43,162 nucleotides of DNA. Source: Phycisphaeraceae bacterium (GTDB lineage Bacteria > Planctomycetota > Phycisphaerae > Phycisphaerales > UBA1924). The notes under the pieces are model-generated. The model was not told the DNA's origin, did no database searches, and saw only the letters and a program-made list of their open reading frames with translations. The translations under genes and the position numbers were made by a program. This document shows positions 7,354-15,733 of this stretch, one piece after another; position 1 is the stretch's first letter; each line of letters begins with the position of its first letter. The stretch covers positions 1 through 43,162 of the forward strand of contig JAJTGZ010000042.1 of NCBI GenBank assembly GCA_021299385.1, written 5' to 3'.

Positions 7354-10326
7354 TCAGCACCCCGCAAAGAAGCGGTTGAGGAAGACGATGATGTCGTCGG
7401 CCGTGAACTGACCATCGGGGGTCGTGCTCTGGCCGGGGCCAGCAACATCGGCCCGCAGGTCGCTGGCAAAGAACCAGTTCAGGTAGACGATGATGTCGTC
7501 GGCCGTCAACTGACCGTCAGCCCCGATCGACTGCCCCGGGCCGGCGATGTCGCTTAGCCCGCAGGGCGTTGCGGTGTAGGCGAGCGTGAACGTCCCGGCA
7601 CCGAAAGTGCCCAGCGTCTTGCCCGCCACGCGGAAGAGGTACGTCGTGCCGCCGGTGACGGGGAAGTTGCTGATGACGCTCTGGGTCGACGTGCCCGTGC
7701 CGCAGACGCCCGCGGCAACATCGTCGCTGCACGCGATGTCCCCGCCCCCGCAGCCGGTGTAGATCGACAGGACGGTGTTGAACGATGTCCCCGGGCACGT
7801 CGAAGCGCGCACCGTCCCGTTGTACGCCGGCGTGTAGGAGAACCACACGTCGCGCGTGTTCAGGTTCGTCACCAGGTTGCAGCTGGCGTTGTCCCCGCTG
7901 TTGGTCGCCTCGGTCGTGTCAAAGGCGTTGGCCCCCAGCACCGCAGGTATTGGGCTTTCGCACAAATCCCCGGCCGCGGCGGCGGGGGCCTGCAGAATCC
8001 TCACCTGCCCCACGTTGCTGAAGATGCTCGAACTCTTGACAACTATCCGGATGCTCACGGGCACACCCTGCACCACGGGCAACCTCGCCACCCGGCTGCG
8101 GCTTGAGCTGCAAGAGGCCGACGGCCCGGTGAGGTAGTCGTCGTTGCAGGCGATCTCGCTGCCGTCCTGCGCATAGACGGTAACGATCGTGTCAAACGCC
8201 GCACCGCACGTCTCGATGCGGGCATCACCCGTGAACGTCGGGGTGTAGTTGTACCAGACGTCCCCGGTGGTAACAGCAAACGTGCAGGTGCTCGGGCCGA
8301 AGTTCGGGTCTTCAACAAACGCCCCGCAGGCGTTGTAGTTGAACGTCCCCTCCTCGACGGGCAACGCCGTGGCGAAGAGGTCGTTGCTCAGCGTGACCGT
8401 GGGGTCGAGCTGCACTGCCGTCGCCGTCGACTGCGCCGGCGTGCCACAGGGGCCCGTGGCAACGCAGTAGTAACTCCCCGCGTCCCCGGCCTTGGCGTTG
8501 TTCAGACGCAGCTGGCTGGCGTTGGCACCAACAACCGTCCCCCCGGCGGGGGTGGTCCCGTCGGTCAACGGGGACCCGTCCTTATACCACTGGTACGTAA
8601 TCGGCAGTGTGCCCGAGGCCGCGACGTTCAGGATCGGCGTGCTGCAACGAGAGAAGTTGAACGACGCGGCAGGGTTGGACACGATCGTCGCACCCACGCA
8701 CGCGCTAGCGCTGCTCTGCCGCAATGCCCACGGCACCGCGCCGATGATCCGCTGGTTCCCACCCTGGAACCCAACAATCACGCTCCCGTCTGGGGAGATA
8801 GCCGAGGGGAAGCCGATCTTGGGCAGCCCGCGCGTCGTGTCACCGTTGTCGCCGGTGGGGCCGTAGTCGGCCGTCACGCCGGGCACACCCAGAGTAACGA
8901 GGTAGTCGTACCAGTCCACGATCTCCCCGGCCGTGCCGCCGGCAACGCTCGGGTCGGTCCAGATCCAACCCCCGGCCATGAACGAGCCGCAGGTGCTGTA
9001 CGTCGCCGTGCCGACGACAATCCTCCCGTCATCGCTCATCCCGTTGACAGAAATGTTCGGCGGCGCGCCGCAGCTGGTAACACTGCTCGGCAGCCACGAC
9101 GCGGCGGCCATGTTGTTGACGTTGATGCTTACGGGCCCGTCCCACGATGAGGTCCCGGCGTTCCACGTCCACTTGCCGATGAAGGGTGTCCCGCCGGTAA
9201 CGATGTCATCACCCGTGCCCGATGTGCCCAGCGTCGTAGTGATCTGGTCGGTGATAGCCCGACCGACGATGATCGTCCCCGCTGCGTTCATGCGGTAAGA
9301 GCCCGGCGTCGAGCTGCTCGTCAGCGGCCCAACCAGCGCGGGGGTATCACCCACCTGCGCACGGGTATACGCCTTCCCATTGGGAAGATACGTCATCCCC
9401 CAGTTGCTCGTGGCGGTGTTGTAGTTCCAGATTACGATGCGACCGCCATCAGGATCGGCACTCACGCCGGTGCTCGCGTTGTGCTCCTGCGCGCCGACGA
9501 TCACCAGCCCGTCATCACTGATGGCGTACGGGTTGCCCGTGCGCCGGCGCGTCGAGGCCGCCGCGCTTGCGGTGCGGAAGGGCGTGGGCAGGACCGTCAT
9601 CGCCCCGGCCCCGGCGTTGGCCTGCGAATCCCACACAACCGGCCGCCAGTAGAACGAGTTAGCGCTGATATTCGTGCCTGGCCCCGTCGCGGTCCCGAGC
9701 GTCCCGTTCTGGTTATACGAACTGACATACGCCAGCGCAAGGATGTACCGCCCATTGGCCGAGATCGCGTTGGGCGTCAGGAAGTTGCCCGTGGATTGGC
9801 CGCTGGAGCTTGGCCCAAAGACACCCGAGTTGCCCAGCCCCGAAGAGTTGGGGGTATACGCGATGATCCCGGGCACACCCATGTTCAGCAGCGTGCTGGT
9901 GATCGCATCCCAACGCGCGCCCCCAAACTCCGTCGCCCCAGGCTGCGTCGGCGAGGGGACCAGCGTCGGCACGGCATATCCGGGGGCCAAGAAGGCGGGG
10001 GAGACGCCCGTCGCCGAGTTCCCGATCGCAAACCGCGTCGGCCCGTTGAGGATTGAGGTTGCCAGGTAACGACCATCGGCAGAGATGTAGCCGTTGCCGG
10101 GGGTCCCGGCATCACTAAGCGTAAGCCCGGCACCGTTGAGCGCCCAACGCGTTGCGTTCGCCGTCCCCGTCCCGCCCGAACCGCCGATGTAGACCGTCCC
10201 ACCCTGCGAGTTGCTCACAGCCTGGGGCGTGCCCGTCCCCAGCGAGGTCAGCGTCGGCTGCCCCAACGCCAAACCGGCAAGCGTGGCGACGAAAAGAGTT
10301 CCCAAGGCAAGGGTTCGAGTCTTCAT
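7354..10326 (-). CDS. Large secreted protein with Ig-like domain, repeats and dockerin-like tandem tail
   Basis: A 990-residue exported protein of unknown binding specificity. Seen: a signal peptide (MKTRTLALGTLFVATLAGLALG), a long N-terminal region of repeated strands resembling beta-propeller or HAF-type repeats (SADGRYLATSI, SANGRYILALAY, SDDGLVIVGA, SPDGSVIVGF), and an Ig-like domain near residues 545-650 (YQWYKDGSPL ... DAGSYYCVATG). Two pre-peptidase-like domains follow, near 675-800 and 805-920 (DVWYNYTP, DVWFSYTP). The tail (about 925-990) has two copies of a GPGQ...LTADDIIV(Y/F)LN(W/R)FF motif ending in GC. The start is firm: AGGAGG lies just upstream. Related tails are known on planctomycete surface proteins; anchoring or sorting is inferred. 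The same tail ends the 18781-21695 protein. Confidence 0.9.
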   Translation of the reverse strand: MKTRTLALGTLFVATLAGLALGQPTLTSLGTGTPQAVSNSQGGTVYIGGSGGTGTANATRWALNGAGLTLSDAGTPGNGYISADGRYLATSILNGPTRFAIGNSATGVSPAFLAPGYAVPTLVPSPTQPGATEFGGARWDAITSTLLNMGVPGIIAYTPNSSGLGNSGVFGPSSSGQSTGNFLTPNAISANGRYILALAYVSSYNQNGTLGTATGPGTNISANSFYWRPVVWDSQANAGAGAMTVLPTPFRTASAAASTRRRTGNPYAISDDGLVIVGAQEHNASTGVSADPDGGRIVIWNYNTATSNWGMTYLPNGKAYTRAQVGDTPALVGPLTSSSTPGSYRMNAAGTIIVGRAITDQITTTLGTSGTGDDIVTGGTPFIGKWTWNAGTSSWDGPVSINVNNMAAASWLPSSVTSCGAPPNISVNGMSDDGRIVVGTATYSTCGSFMAGGWIWTDPSVAGGTAGEIVDWYDYLVTLGVPGVTADYGPTGDNGDTTRGLPKIGFPSAISPDGSVIVGFQGGNQRIIGAVPWALRQSSASACVGATIVSNPAASFNFSRCSTPILNVAASGTLPITYQWYKDGSPLTDGTTPAGGTVVGANASQLRLNNAKAGDAGSYYCVATGPCGTPAQSTATAVQLDPTVTLSNDLFATALPVEEGTFNYNACGAFVEDPNFGPSTCTFAVTTGDVWYNYTPTFTGDARIETCGAAFDTIVTVYAQDGSEIACNDDYLTGPSASCSSSRSRVARLPVVQGVPVSIRIVVKSSSIFSNVGQVRILQAPAAAAGDLCESPIPAVLGANAFDTTEATNSGDNASCNLVTNLNTRDVWFSYTPAYNGTVRASTCPGTSFNTVLSIYTGCGGGDIACSDDVAAGVCGTGTSTQSVISNFPVTGGTTYLFRVAGKTLGTFGAGTFTLAYTATPCGLSDIAGPGQSIGADGQLTADDIIVYLNWFFASDLRADVAGPGQSTTPDGQFTADDIIVFLNRFFAGC

Positions 10327-10341
10327 GGTGGCCTCCTAATC

Positions 10342-10393
10342 AATGTAACTGGGCAATGTAACTGGGGATGTCACTGGGCATGTAACTAACTGG
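10342..10393. repeat. Four short direct repeats in the 5' leader of the secreted-protein gene
   Basis: Four imperfect tandem units of 12-14 bases (AATGTAACTGGGC, AATGTAACTGGGG, ATGTCACTGGGC, ATGTAACTAACTGG) lie 16-67 bases upstream of the minus-strand start at 10326, just beyond its strong AGGAGG site. They could be a regulator binding array or slippage products. Confidence 0.7.
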
Positions 10394-10608
10394 ACGATGC
10401 GGGCGGGCTAGGCACAAGGAACTCCGCACAAACACCCCACCAAGTCCCTCCTAAGGGACCCCCCAACGTCAGTCTACATCCAAAATCGATCTGTGCAAGT
10501 GTTTTTTGTAGATTTCTCGGCAGAATTATTTGACCGGCTTTGGTTTCCTCAGTTTGTGCGGTATCTTGTCTGGGTCTACCGTATGGTTTGCCCTTTACGA
10601 CACCCCTT

Positions 10609-11829
10609 ATGATTACCGAACTTGAAAATCAGGATGGGCAGGTGAGCGTGCACGTCCTTCGGCGTGCGCTGGCGGGGCTGGCTGCGTCGGTCGGCGGGGA
10701 CCTGCGCAAGCCGCAGGAGATTTCCAGGCGGTTTGGCGTGGACAAGACGCTCGCTTGGCGGATCAGCCGGGCTGTGCGCGAGGAGAACGCCTGGCAGGCC
10801 CTGACGCACCTGCCCAGCCGGGCGGGGATCTCCATCTTTGCCGGGGCGATGTCCCAGGCCGGGGCACCGGCCGAGAAGCTTGAGGCCCTGCGGAGCGCGC
10901 AGGAGGCCTTCGAGCGGTTCGTGCAAGAGCACGCCGGGGACAGGGAGACGCTGGACATGATCGTCAGCGTGCCGACGAGGAAGTCGTCGCACAAAAAACT
11001 CGAAACTTTCCGCAAGGGTGGGTTCCAGTGCAACGCCTCGCTGCTGGGGGTGCGGGCCAAGGCGCACCTGGTTACGCGCCTGGTCGTGCCGAGCAAGTCG
11101 CCGGGGATGCTGGACCTGGGGATCATCAGCGCGCTCATCGGCCTTTGCCGGCTGCGCCCGAGCACGCCCTGGCCTATCGCATCGATCAAGAACTGGGGGG
11201 GCCTGCCTGGGGACGTGCTGGACGCTGGCAGGGGCGTGCTGCCGATGGACCTCGGGTCAGAGAGTGCCCACGGCACGCCCACCCCGATCATGCGGCAGTT
11301 CTGCTCGCCCAGGGATATCACCTTGCGGACGACGCAGGACGCTTGCGGCGCGTTTCGGTACGTACTCGACGGCGGGAGCGTCGGCAACGCCGGGTCGGTC
11401 GACACGATGTGCGGGTGGGTGAGCATCGCCAACGCGCCGATGCACCCAGAGACCCCCGGCGAGCGCGGCGAGCACGGCGTATCGGTCAACACCCCGGCGG
11501 AGGAACTGATCGTCGATATGCTGATCCACCGGAGCCTGCCGATCGCCAGGGACATCCGTGCCGAGGTTTATAGCGCGTTCCCCGGCTCGATCGCGCACCC
11601 CTCGCCGGGGAGTGAGAACTCGATACTCCCGGTGCCGACGGAGGTGCTGGACCTGGGCCTGAACAACGCCGACGCCCCGACGCCGCTGCTGGGAAACTAT
11701 GAAGAGGTTCTGAACCTCTCGGCGACGCGGATGGGCACGCGGCTGGCGGATTTGCACCTGTTCCGCTATCGCTTGCCGTACCCGCCTGTGCCGTCGATGG
11801 TGGTGGTGAGCCACCCGCTGGTGGGGTGA
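10609..11829 (+). CDS. Conserved-looking unknown protein with N-terminal helix-turn-helix
   Basis: A 406-residue soluble protein that I cannot assign. Seen: an N-terminal segment that reads as a helix-turn-helix (KPQEISRRFGVDKTLAWRISRAVR, about residues 25-48), then an Ala/Glu-rich helical stretch (PAEKLEALRSAQEAFERFVQEH), then a long mixed region with no motif known to me. A Cys occurs in FQCNASLLG and another in GWVSIANAP context (DTMCGW). There is no signal peptide or membrane segment. The ATG at 10609 precedes MITELENQDG and is favoured over an upstream start at 10540. The intergenic region upstream is AT-richer and includes TTGACC at about 10530. A sequence-specific DNA-binding regulator with a ligand-binding C-terminal domain is plausible but unproven. 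Confidence 0.7.
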   Translation: MITELENQDGQVSVHVLRRALAGLAASVGGDLRKPQEISRRFGVDKTLAWRISRAVREENAWQALTHLPSRAGISIFAGAMSQAGAPAEKLEALRSAQEAFERFVQEHAGDRETLDMIVSVPTRKSSHKKLETFRKGGFQCNASLLGVRAKAHLVTRLVVPSKSPGMLDLGIISALIGLCRLRPSTPWPIASIKNWGGLPGDVLDAGRGVLPMDLGSESAHGTPTPIMRQFCSPRDITLRTTQDACGAFRYVLDGGSVGNAGSVDTMCGWVSIANAPMHPETPGERGEHGVSVNTPAEELIVDMLIHRSLPIARDIRAEVYSAFPGSIAHPSPGSENSILPVPTEVLDLGLNNADAPTPLLGNYEEVLNLSATRMGTRLADLHLFRYRLPYPPVPSMVVVSHPLVG

Positions 11830-11889
11830 GGGGACCTTTCTAAGGCTGTGCGGTAGAGAGGGGCTTGGGCCATGCGAGGCCCTCGGTTG

Positions 11890-12414
11890 TTATTCTCCGG
11901 GCGATTTCTCGTTGAGTGCCGATGGTTCCTGGGGCAAACGATCAAGCGTTCTCGCCGCTGTGCGAAGATTTCGTGACCACACCGAGCCACACTCCGGGCA
12001 TGTAGTCGGTTGGTCGTCGATTTTGAGCCGGGGGCCGAGGTCATAGAAACACGACGGACACCTGGAGAACAAAATAAATATCTCGGCGACATGATGGTCA
12101 TCTAAACCAACATTCGGCGAACGCCAGCATTTCCACAGACCGCGTAGCCCGATCGGAATGCTTATCAGTGCGACGAACAGACCAATCAGACTTCCGAAAT
12201 ACACAGCCACGATCAAGGAAATAAGGCCCGCAATGGTGAGGAATAGAAGAGGGATTATCTCAAACCAAAAACCACCTCGGCTTTTGCGGATAAGTTCTAT
12301 TTGTATCCGTCTGGCATCGCGACCTCGGCTTGCCGACCCAAATGGAACAACCGGGACTGCTCCCGGTCGTTCCGTCGCTTTCTGGACAATTTTTCCTGTC
12401 AGATCTTGCATCAT
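11890..12414 (-). CDS. Small membrane protein with C-terminal zinc ribbon, coupled to upstream gene
   Basis: A 174-residue protein of unknown function. Seen: a basic N-terminal part, two adjacent hydrophobic segments (IIPLLFLTIAGLISLIVAVYF and LIGLFVALISIPIGLRGLW, about residues 55-100) and a cytoplasmic-looking zinc ribbon near residues 120-155 (CPSC ... CPECGSVW). The ATG at 12414-12412 overlaps the TGA of the upstream gene (13769-12411) as ATGA on the minus strand, so translation is probably coupled. Base composition is clearly more AT-rich than the flanks. A membrane partner, chaperone or immunity protein for the upstream secreted protein is possible, by position only. Confidence 0.75.
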   Translation of the reverse strand: MMQDLTGKIVQKATERPGAVPVVPFGSASRGRDARRIQIELIRKSRGGFWFEIIPLLFLTIAGLISLIVAVYFGSLIGLFVALISIPIGLRGLWKCWRSPNVGLDDHHVAEIFILFSRCPSCFYDLGPRLKIDDQPTTCPECGSVWSRNLRTAARTLDRLPQEPSALNEKSPGE

Positions 12415-13769
12415 TTCCACTGGTTTGCGATACAGCAAGCAAAGTATGCGTTCATGGCATTAGTAACCGCGGCGGTAAGCAAAGGAAGAGTTACACAGCA
12501 AGCCAAATTCGCCTGCCACAAACAGTTCCACCAGCAACCTTCTTCGACTTGCCCAGCCAGCTGCCAAACCGCGAGGTCTCTTCTGCATGCAGCACTGCAA
12601 GGAAAATACCAGTAATACGGATTCCATTCCCGCCAGTCGCCTGATTTGTCGGTCGCAACCAAATGAGCGCCTGTAGATTCTCTTCCTTCCTTGATGACTG
12701 TGATTACATTTAACACTGCATGGGTTTTGGTTCCATCAGCCAATGTGATCGTAGTGAAGGTTAGGACGATTTTTAGTTCGTTCCTTCCGATAGCAGATGC
12801 AATTTCTGGGGCATTCACTATGATGTCTTCGGTAATCGGGAGTGGTATTATTTTATGAGCTTCCAGGGTAAATGGCGTTTCATTTGAGTTTAATATGGCA
12901 CGCCCTGAGACCACGCGACCGATCTCCGGCTGTCCGGCCAAGCGCAGAGCTGGAGTTGCAGGGTTGGCAGAGTGGTCAAAGCCGAGCGCGCTTAGGACGG
13001 GGTTTTGTTGTTCAGCTACAGAACTAAAAGGTAGGCAGGACGCAATAGATGTTCGTATCTGTTGGATCGCGGCAACATACTCACTGTTGTTAAATTTGAT
13101 CGCTGACTCATACCGCTCAACTGCGGATTTGATAGTGTTGAGCTTCGCACCGCGCGAGCAGGCGTTGGAGTTCTTGTCAATGACGATGTTCGCGGCTTTG
13201 TAGCCAACTTCATCCAGAAATGTTACGATATTCTCAACGTTGGGGTCATCGATGATATTGCGGTACAGAACATCATCGACGAGCAGGCCTTTGTTGTAGC
13301 TTTTCGTGGCCTTGGTTGTTGCCGAGGCCACAGACGGGGCATTCCGATCCCAAACCCACGGGCCTGCGTCGACCTCGGACATGCCATATGCCTGGATGAG
13401 TGTTTTGATAACCTCCGCGTTGGTCGCATCCTCAAAGGCCTTGGCTGACCATCCGTCGGGGGAGGATGAATCTACCTGATAGAGAACTGCCGAGAGGTTA
13501 TCTCCGTGGATTGTTCCGACGTGCGGCATAGCAACAACCGCCTGCACGTTCGCATTAGGGCCACTCTGCGCAACGACGCATGTGAACCTCCACCCCACGT
13601 CGTCGATTGCTACCTGCGAGACGCGGTTAACTACAACAGGGTCTGAGCCGGCTGTCGAACCCCTTGTCGGGGCGGCAAAAATCAGACCGAGCAAAAACAA
13701 GGATACGGCGGCTATCTGTTTCGTCAAACGACTTGATGACGGCCTCGAAACCGCCACAGCAGTGTGCAC
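12411..13769 (-). CDS. Secreted unknown protein with Cys- and aromatic-rich C-terminus
   Basis: About 452 residues, no family recognised. Seen: an export signal (LTKQIAAVSLFLLGLIFAAPTRG), a long hydrophilic body (for example FTCVVAQSGPNANVQAVVAMPHVG), and an unusual C-terminal 70 residues with several Trp/Tyr and about nine Cys (YYWYFPCSAACRRD, GCWWNCLWQANLACC) ending in a hydrophobic stretch that could span a membrane. The start is uncertain: GTG at 13769 is used; a TTG directly before TKQIAAV gives a cleaner signal peptide; the frame also continues to 13844 through an 11-G run. Composition is AT-richer than the surroundings, suggesting acquisition. It overlaps the zinc-ribbon gene by four bases. 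Confidence 0.7.
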   Translation of the reverse strand: MHTAVAVSRPSSSRLTKQIAAVSLFLLGLIFAAPTRGSTAGSDPVVVNRVSQVAIDDVGWRFTCVVAQSGPNANVQAVVAMPHVGTIHGDNLSAVLYQVDSSSPDGWSAKAFEDATNAEVIKTLIQAYGMSEVDAGPWVWDRNAPSVASATTKATKSYNKGLLVDDVLYRNIIDDPNVENIVTFLDEVGYKAANIVIDKNSNACSRGAKLNTIKSAVERYESAIKFNNSEYVAAIQQIRTSIASCLPFSSVAEQQNPVLSALGFDHSANPATPALRLAGQPEIGRVVSGRAILNSNETPFTLEAHKIIPLPITEDIIVNAPEIASAIGRNELKIVLTFTTITLADGTKTHAVLNVITVIKEGRESTGAHLVATDKSGDWREWNPYYWYFPCSAACRRDLAVWQLAGQVEEGCWWNCLWQANLACCVTLPLLTAAVTNAMNAYFACCIANQWK

Positions 13770-13893
13770 ATCTTCACATCGGACCGCGGCGCCGGGTCCA
13801 GCACCCCTATTAAACGCCGACGGTGCTGATGGGGGGGGGGGCAAAAAGTGCTTTCGCTTTCGACAGGTTCACGCGAGGCTCCTTATCTCGTTC

Positions 13894-13910
13894 ACTCGGC
13901 TTGGCCGAGT
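13894..13910. other. Short perfect hairpin
   Basis: ACTCGGC-TTG-GCCGAGT forms a 7-base-pair stem with a 3-base loop in the region upstream of the secreted Cys-rich gene. No T tract follows, so it is more likely an operator or leader hairpin than a terminator. Confidence 0.45.
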
Positions 13911-14018
13911 CTTTCACCCGGGCGTTCCACGGCACGCCCACTCATCCGGCCCTCGGAACACCCGACGGCATACTCAACGTACCAGAACCAAAAATGATTT
14001 GCAACTCCTATTTTCTCC

Positions 14019-14049
14019 TGTGGACAGATTGTGGATAGATGGTGGATAA
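14019..14049 (+). promoter_or_regulatory. Three DnaA-box-like 9-mers at 11-base spacing
   Basis: TGTGGACAG (14019), TGTGGATAG (14030) and GGTGGATAA (14041) are each one or two mismatches from the DnaA box TGTGGATAA and start exactly 11 bases apart, on one face of the helix. The 30 bases to the left (13985-14016) are AT-rich for this genome. The site lies in the 240-320-base gap between the secreted Cys-rich gene and the pseudouridine synthase. DnaA binding, either as part of an origin or for gene regulation, is inferred. Confidence 0.45.
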
Positions 14050-14086
14050 CTTGCTACCCCACGCTGACCCGCCCTCACCCACCACC

Positions 14087-14848
14087 TCAGATCCCCGCCG
14101 CCACCCCATCCGGCGCCACCAGTTTCAACTTTCGCAGCACCCCCCGCAGGTCCTTCGGGAACTCACTGCGGCAATCGATCGGCGTGTCGGTGATCGGGTG
14201 GGTGAAGGCCAGGCGCCAGGCGTGCAGGGCTAGGCGGGGGGAGAGTGCTGAGACTTTTTTGGGGGCGTAGAGCCCGTCGCCGACGATCGGGCAGCCGATG
14301 CTGTTGAGGTGGACGCGGACCTGGTGCAGCCGGCCGGTGAGTGGCCGGCACTCGACGACCGCGCCGTTGGGGGAGATTGCGAGCACGCGGAACGCCGTGG
14401 CCGAGGGCTTGCCGGCGGGGTTGATCTTGGCGAGTTTCTTGTCCCCCTGTTTCTTTGGCTCGATCTCCAAAATCGGCCTACTTATAACCCCCGCCGGCTG
14501 GAGGGGTGCCTTGACCGTGATGGCCCAGTAAAACTTACGAACTTCTTTGCCCTCAAACTGTTCGCGCATCCCGTCGTACGCGGCTGGCGAGAGCGCGACG
14601 CAGAGCAGGCCGGAGGTCTCGCGGTCCAGGCGGTGCAGGAGGCCGAAGTCGCGCTGCTCGCCTAGGCGTGCAAGCATCTTGCCGACTTTGCCGTCGCGGT
14701 AGGCGCAGATGCCGTTGAGGAGCGCGTCGTCCTCGTGCCCCTTGCCCGGCTGGGTAACCAGGCCGGCACGCTTGTGTACGACCATCAGGTGCTCGTCCTC
14801 GAAGAGGACGCCGAAGGTGATGGCCGGGTTGGGTGTGGGGATATTCAT
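14087..14848 (-). CDS. RluA-family pseudouridine synthase
   Basis: Isomerises uridine to pseudouridine in rRNA or tRNA. Seen over 253 residues: the start of the catalytic domain (FEDEHLMVVHKRAGLVTQPG), the catalytic motif HRLDRETSGLL with the essential Asp, KFYWAITV, the late motif LTGRLHQVRVHL and GDGLYAP. No N-terminal S4 domain is present, so it resembles the short RluA/RluC-like forms rather than RluD. The ATG at 14848 is used; it overlaps the stop of the upstream pgl gene as ATGA, so the two genes are probably co-translated. Which RNA position is modified cannot be told from sequence alone. Confidence 0.92.
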   Translation of the reverse strand: MNIPTPNPAITFGVLFEDEHLMVVHKRAGLVTQPGKGHEDDALLNGICAYRDGKVGKMLARLGEQRDFGLLHRLDRETSGLLCVALSPAAYDGMREQFEGKEVRKFYWAITVKAPLQPAGVISRPILEIEPKKQGDKKLAKINPAGKPSATAFRVLAISPNGAVVECRPLTGRLHQVRVHLNSIGCPIVGDGLYAPKKVSALSPRLALHAWRLAFTHPITDTPIDCRSEFPKDLRGVLRKLKLVAPDGVAAGI

Positions 14849-15660
14849 GTGCTTGCCCGCGGGCACGCGGCGTGGTCGAGGTACCACGTCAGCATCCCCG
14901 CCGAGGGTTGGATCGAGAGGATCGGCAGTTCATCGGCGGCCAGGGCGATGTCGTGCTGGCCGAGCCTGCTGGCGGCGGCGACCTTGGCGATGGTCTGCCG
15001 CTTCCCCTGGCCACAGACAAGCACCGCCAACTGCCTGGCCCCGTTGAGCAAATGTGGCGTCATCGTAACCCGCTCGGGTGGCGTAACTTCCGGGCCGGTG
15101 TTGATCAGCACGTCCCTGGGGGGCGACGAGGCATCGCGGAGCGCACGCGAGCGTGGGAAGAGGCTGGCGGTGTGCCCGTCGGCACCCATGCCCAGGACGA
15201 CAAAGTCCAGGCGGTCTTGGTTGCTCCGCCGCCAGTCTAGGGCTTGGCGGAGCTCGTTTTCGTAGTGTCGGTCGGCGTCGGGGCGCATCGCCTCGATTGG
15301 GTGGACCTGCGACTTGGGGATGCCGGAGTCTTCGACGAGCAGTTCGTGTATCTGCCGGTAGTTGCTCTGCGGGTCGTCAAAGGGCACGCGGCGTTCGTCG
15401 ACTATCCACAAATGCGTGCGGTCCCACGGCAGGTGGCGGTAACTCGGGTCGAGCATCAGCCTGCGGTAGAGGGGCATCGGCGTGCTGCCACCCGAGAGCG
15501 CCAGGTGAAACTCGCCGAAGGCCCGTGCACACTCGATGGCGGCGTTGGTCAGGGCCAGGGCGAGCAGGTCGATGACATCATCAACATGCGGCCGGGTCGC
15601 CACCACGCCGGGCAGCGCGGGGATCGGGGGAGGAAGCTCGACATCATAAGGATTCGACAT
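14845..15660 (-). CDS. pgl: 6-phosphogluconolactonase
   Basis: Hydrolyses 6-phosphogluconolactone in the oxidative pentose phosphate pathway (cytoplasm). Seen over 271 residues: LALSGGSTPMPLYR, DERRVPFDDPQSNYR, the catalytic-site motif GMGADGHTASLFP and the closing segment KRQTIAKV. These are the DevB/SOL-type family signatures in order. The ATG at 15660 (MSNPYDVELPPP) is preferred to an upstream start within the repeat block. It overlaps the pseudouridine synthase gene by four bases. Neither zwf nor gnd is in the window. Confidence 0.93.
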   Translation of the reverse strand: MSNPYDVELPPPIPALPGVVATRPHVDDVIDLLALALTNAAIECARAFGEFHLALSGGSTPMPLYRRLMLDPSYRHLPWDRTHLWIVDERRVPFDDPQSNYRQIHELLVEDSGIPKSQVHPIEAMRPDADRHYENELRQALDWRRSNQDRLDFVVLGMGADGHTASLFPRSRALRDASSPPRDVLINTGPEVTPPERVTMTPHLLNGARQLAVLVCGQGKRQTIAKVAAASRLGQHDIALAADELPILSIQPSAGMLTWYLDHAACPRAST

Positions 15661-15697
15661 GCGACCAGAGGGTACGCGCCGGCCAAGGTCCATCAGT

Positions 15698-15733
15698 AAC
15701 CCCTCCCCCGAGGGGAGGGGCAGGGGTGGGGTT
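15698..15733 (-). repeat. Dispersed C/G hairpin repeat, copy 1
   Basis: Reads on the minus strand as AACCCCACCCCTGCCCCTCC followed by CCTCGGGGGAGGGGTT. The second half folds as CCCCTC...GAGGGG. It lies immediately upstream of pgl and matches the copies at 25682-25716, 35970-36006 and 41580-41616. Confidence 0.85.

Noticed and set aside
15403-15411. DnaA box TGTGGATAG (as CTATCCACA) inside pgl
   Set aside because: A single match within a coding sequence and without neighbours is expected by chance; it is used only as a caution for the clusters.
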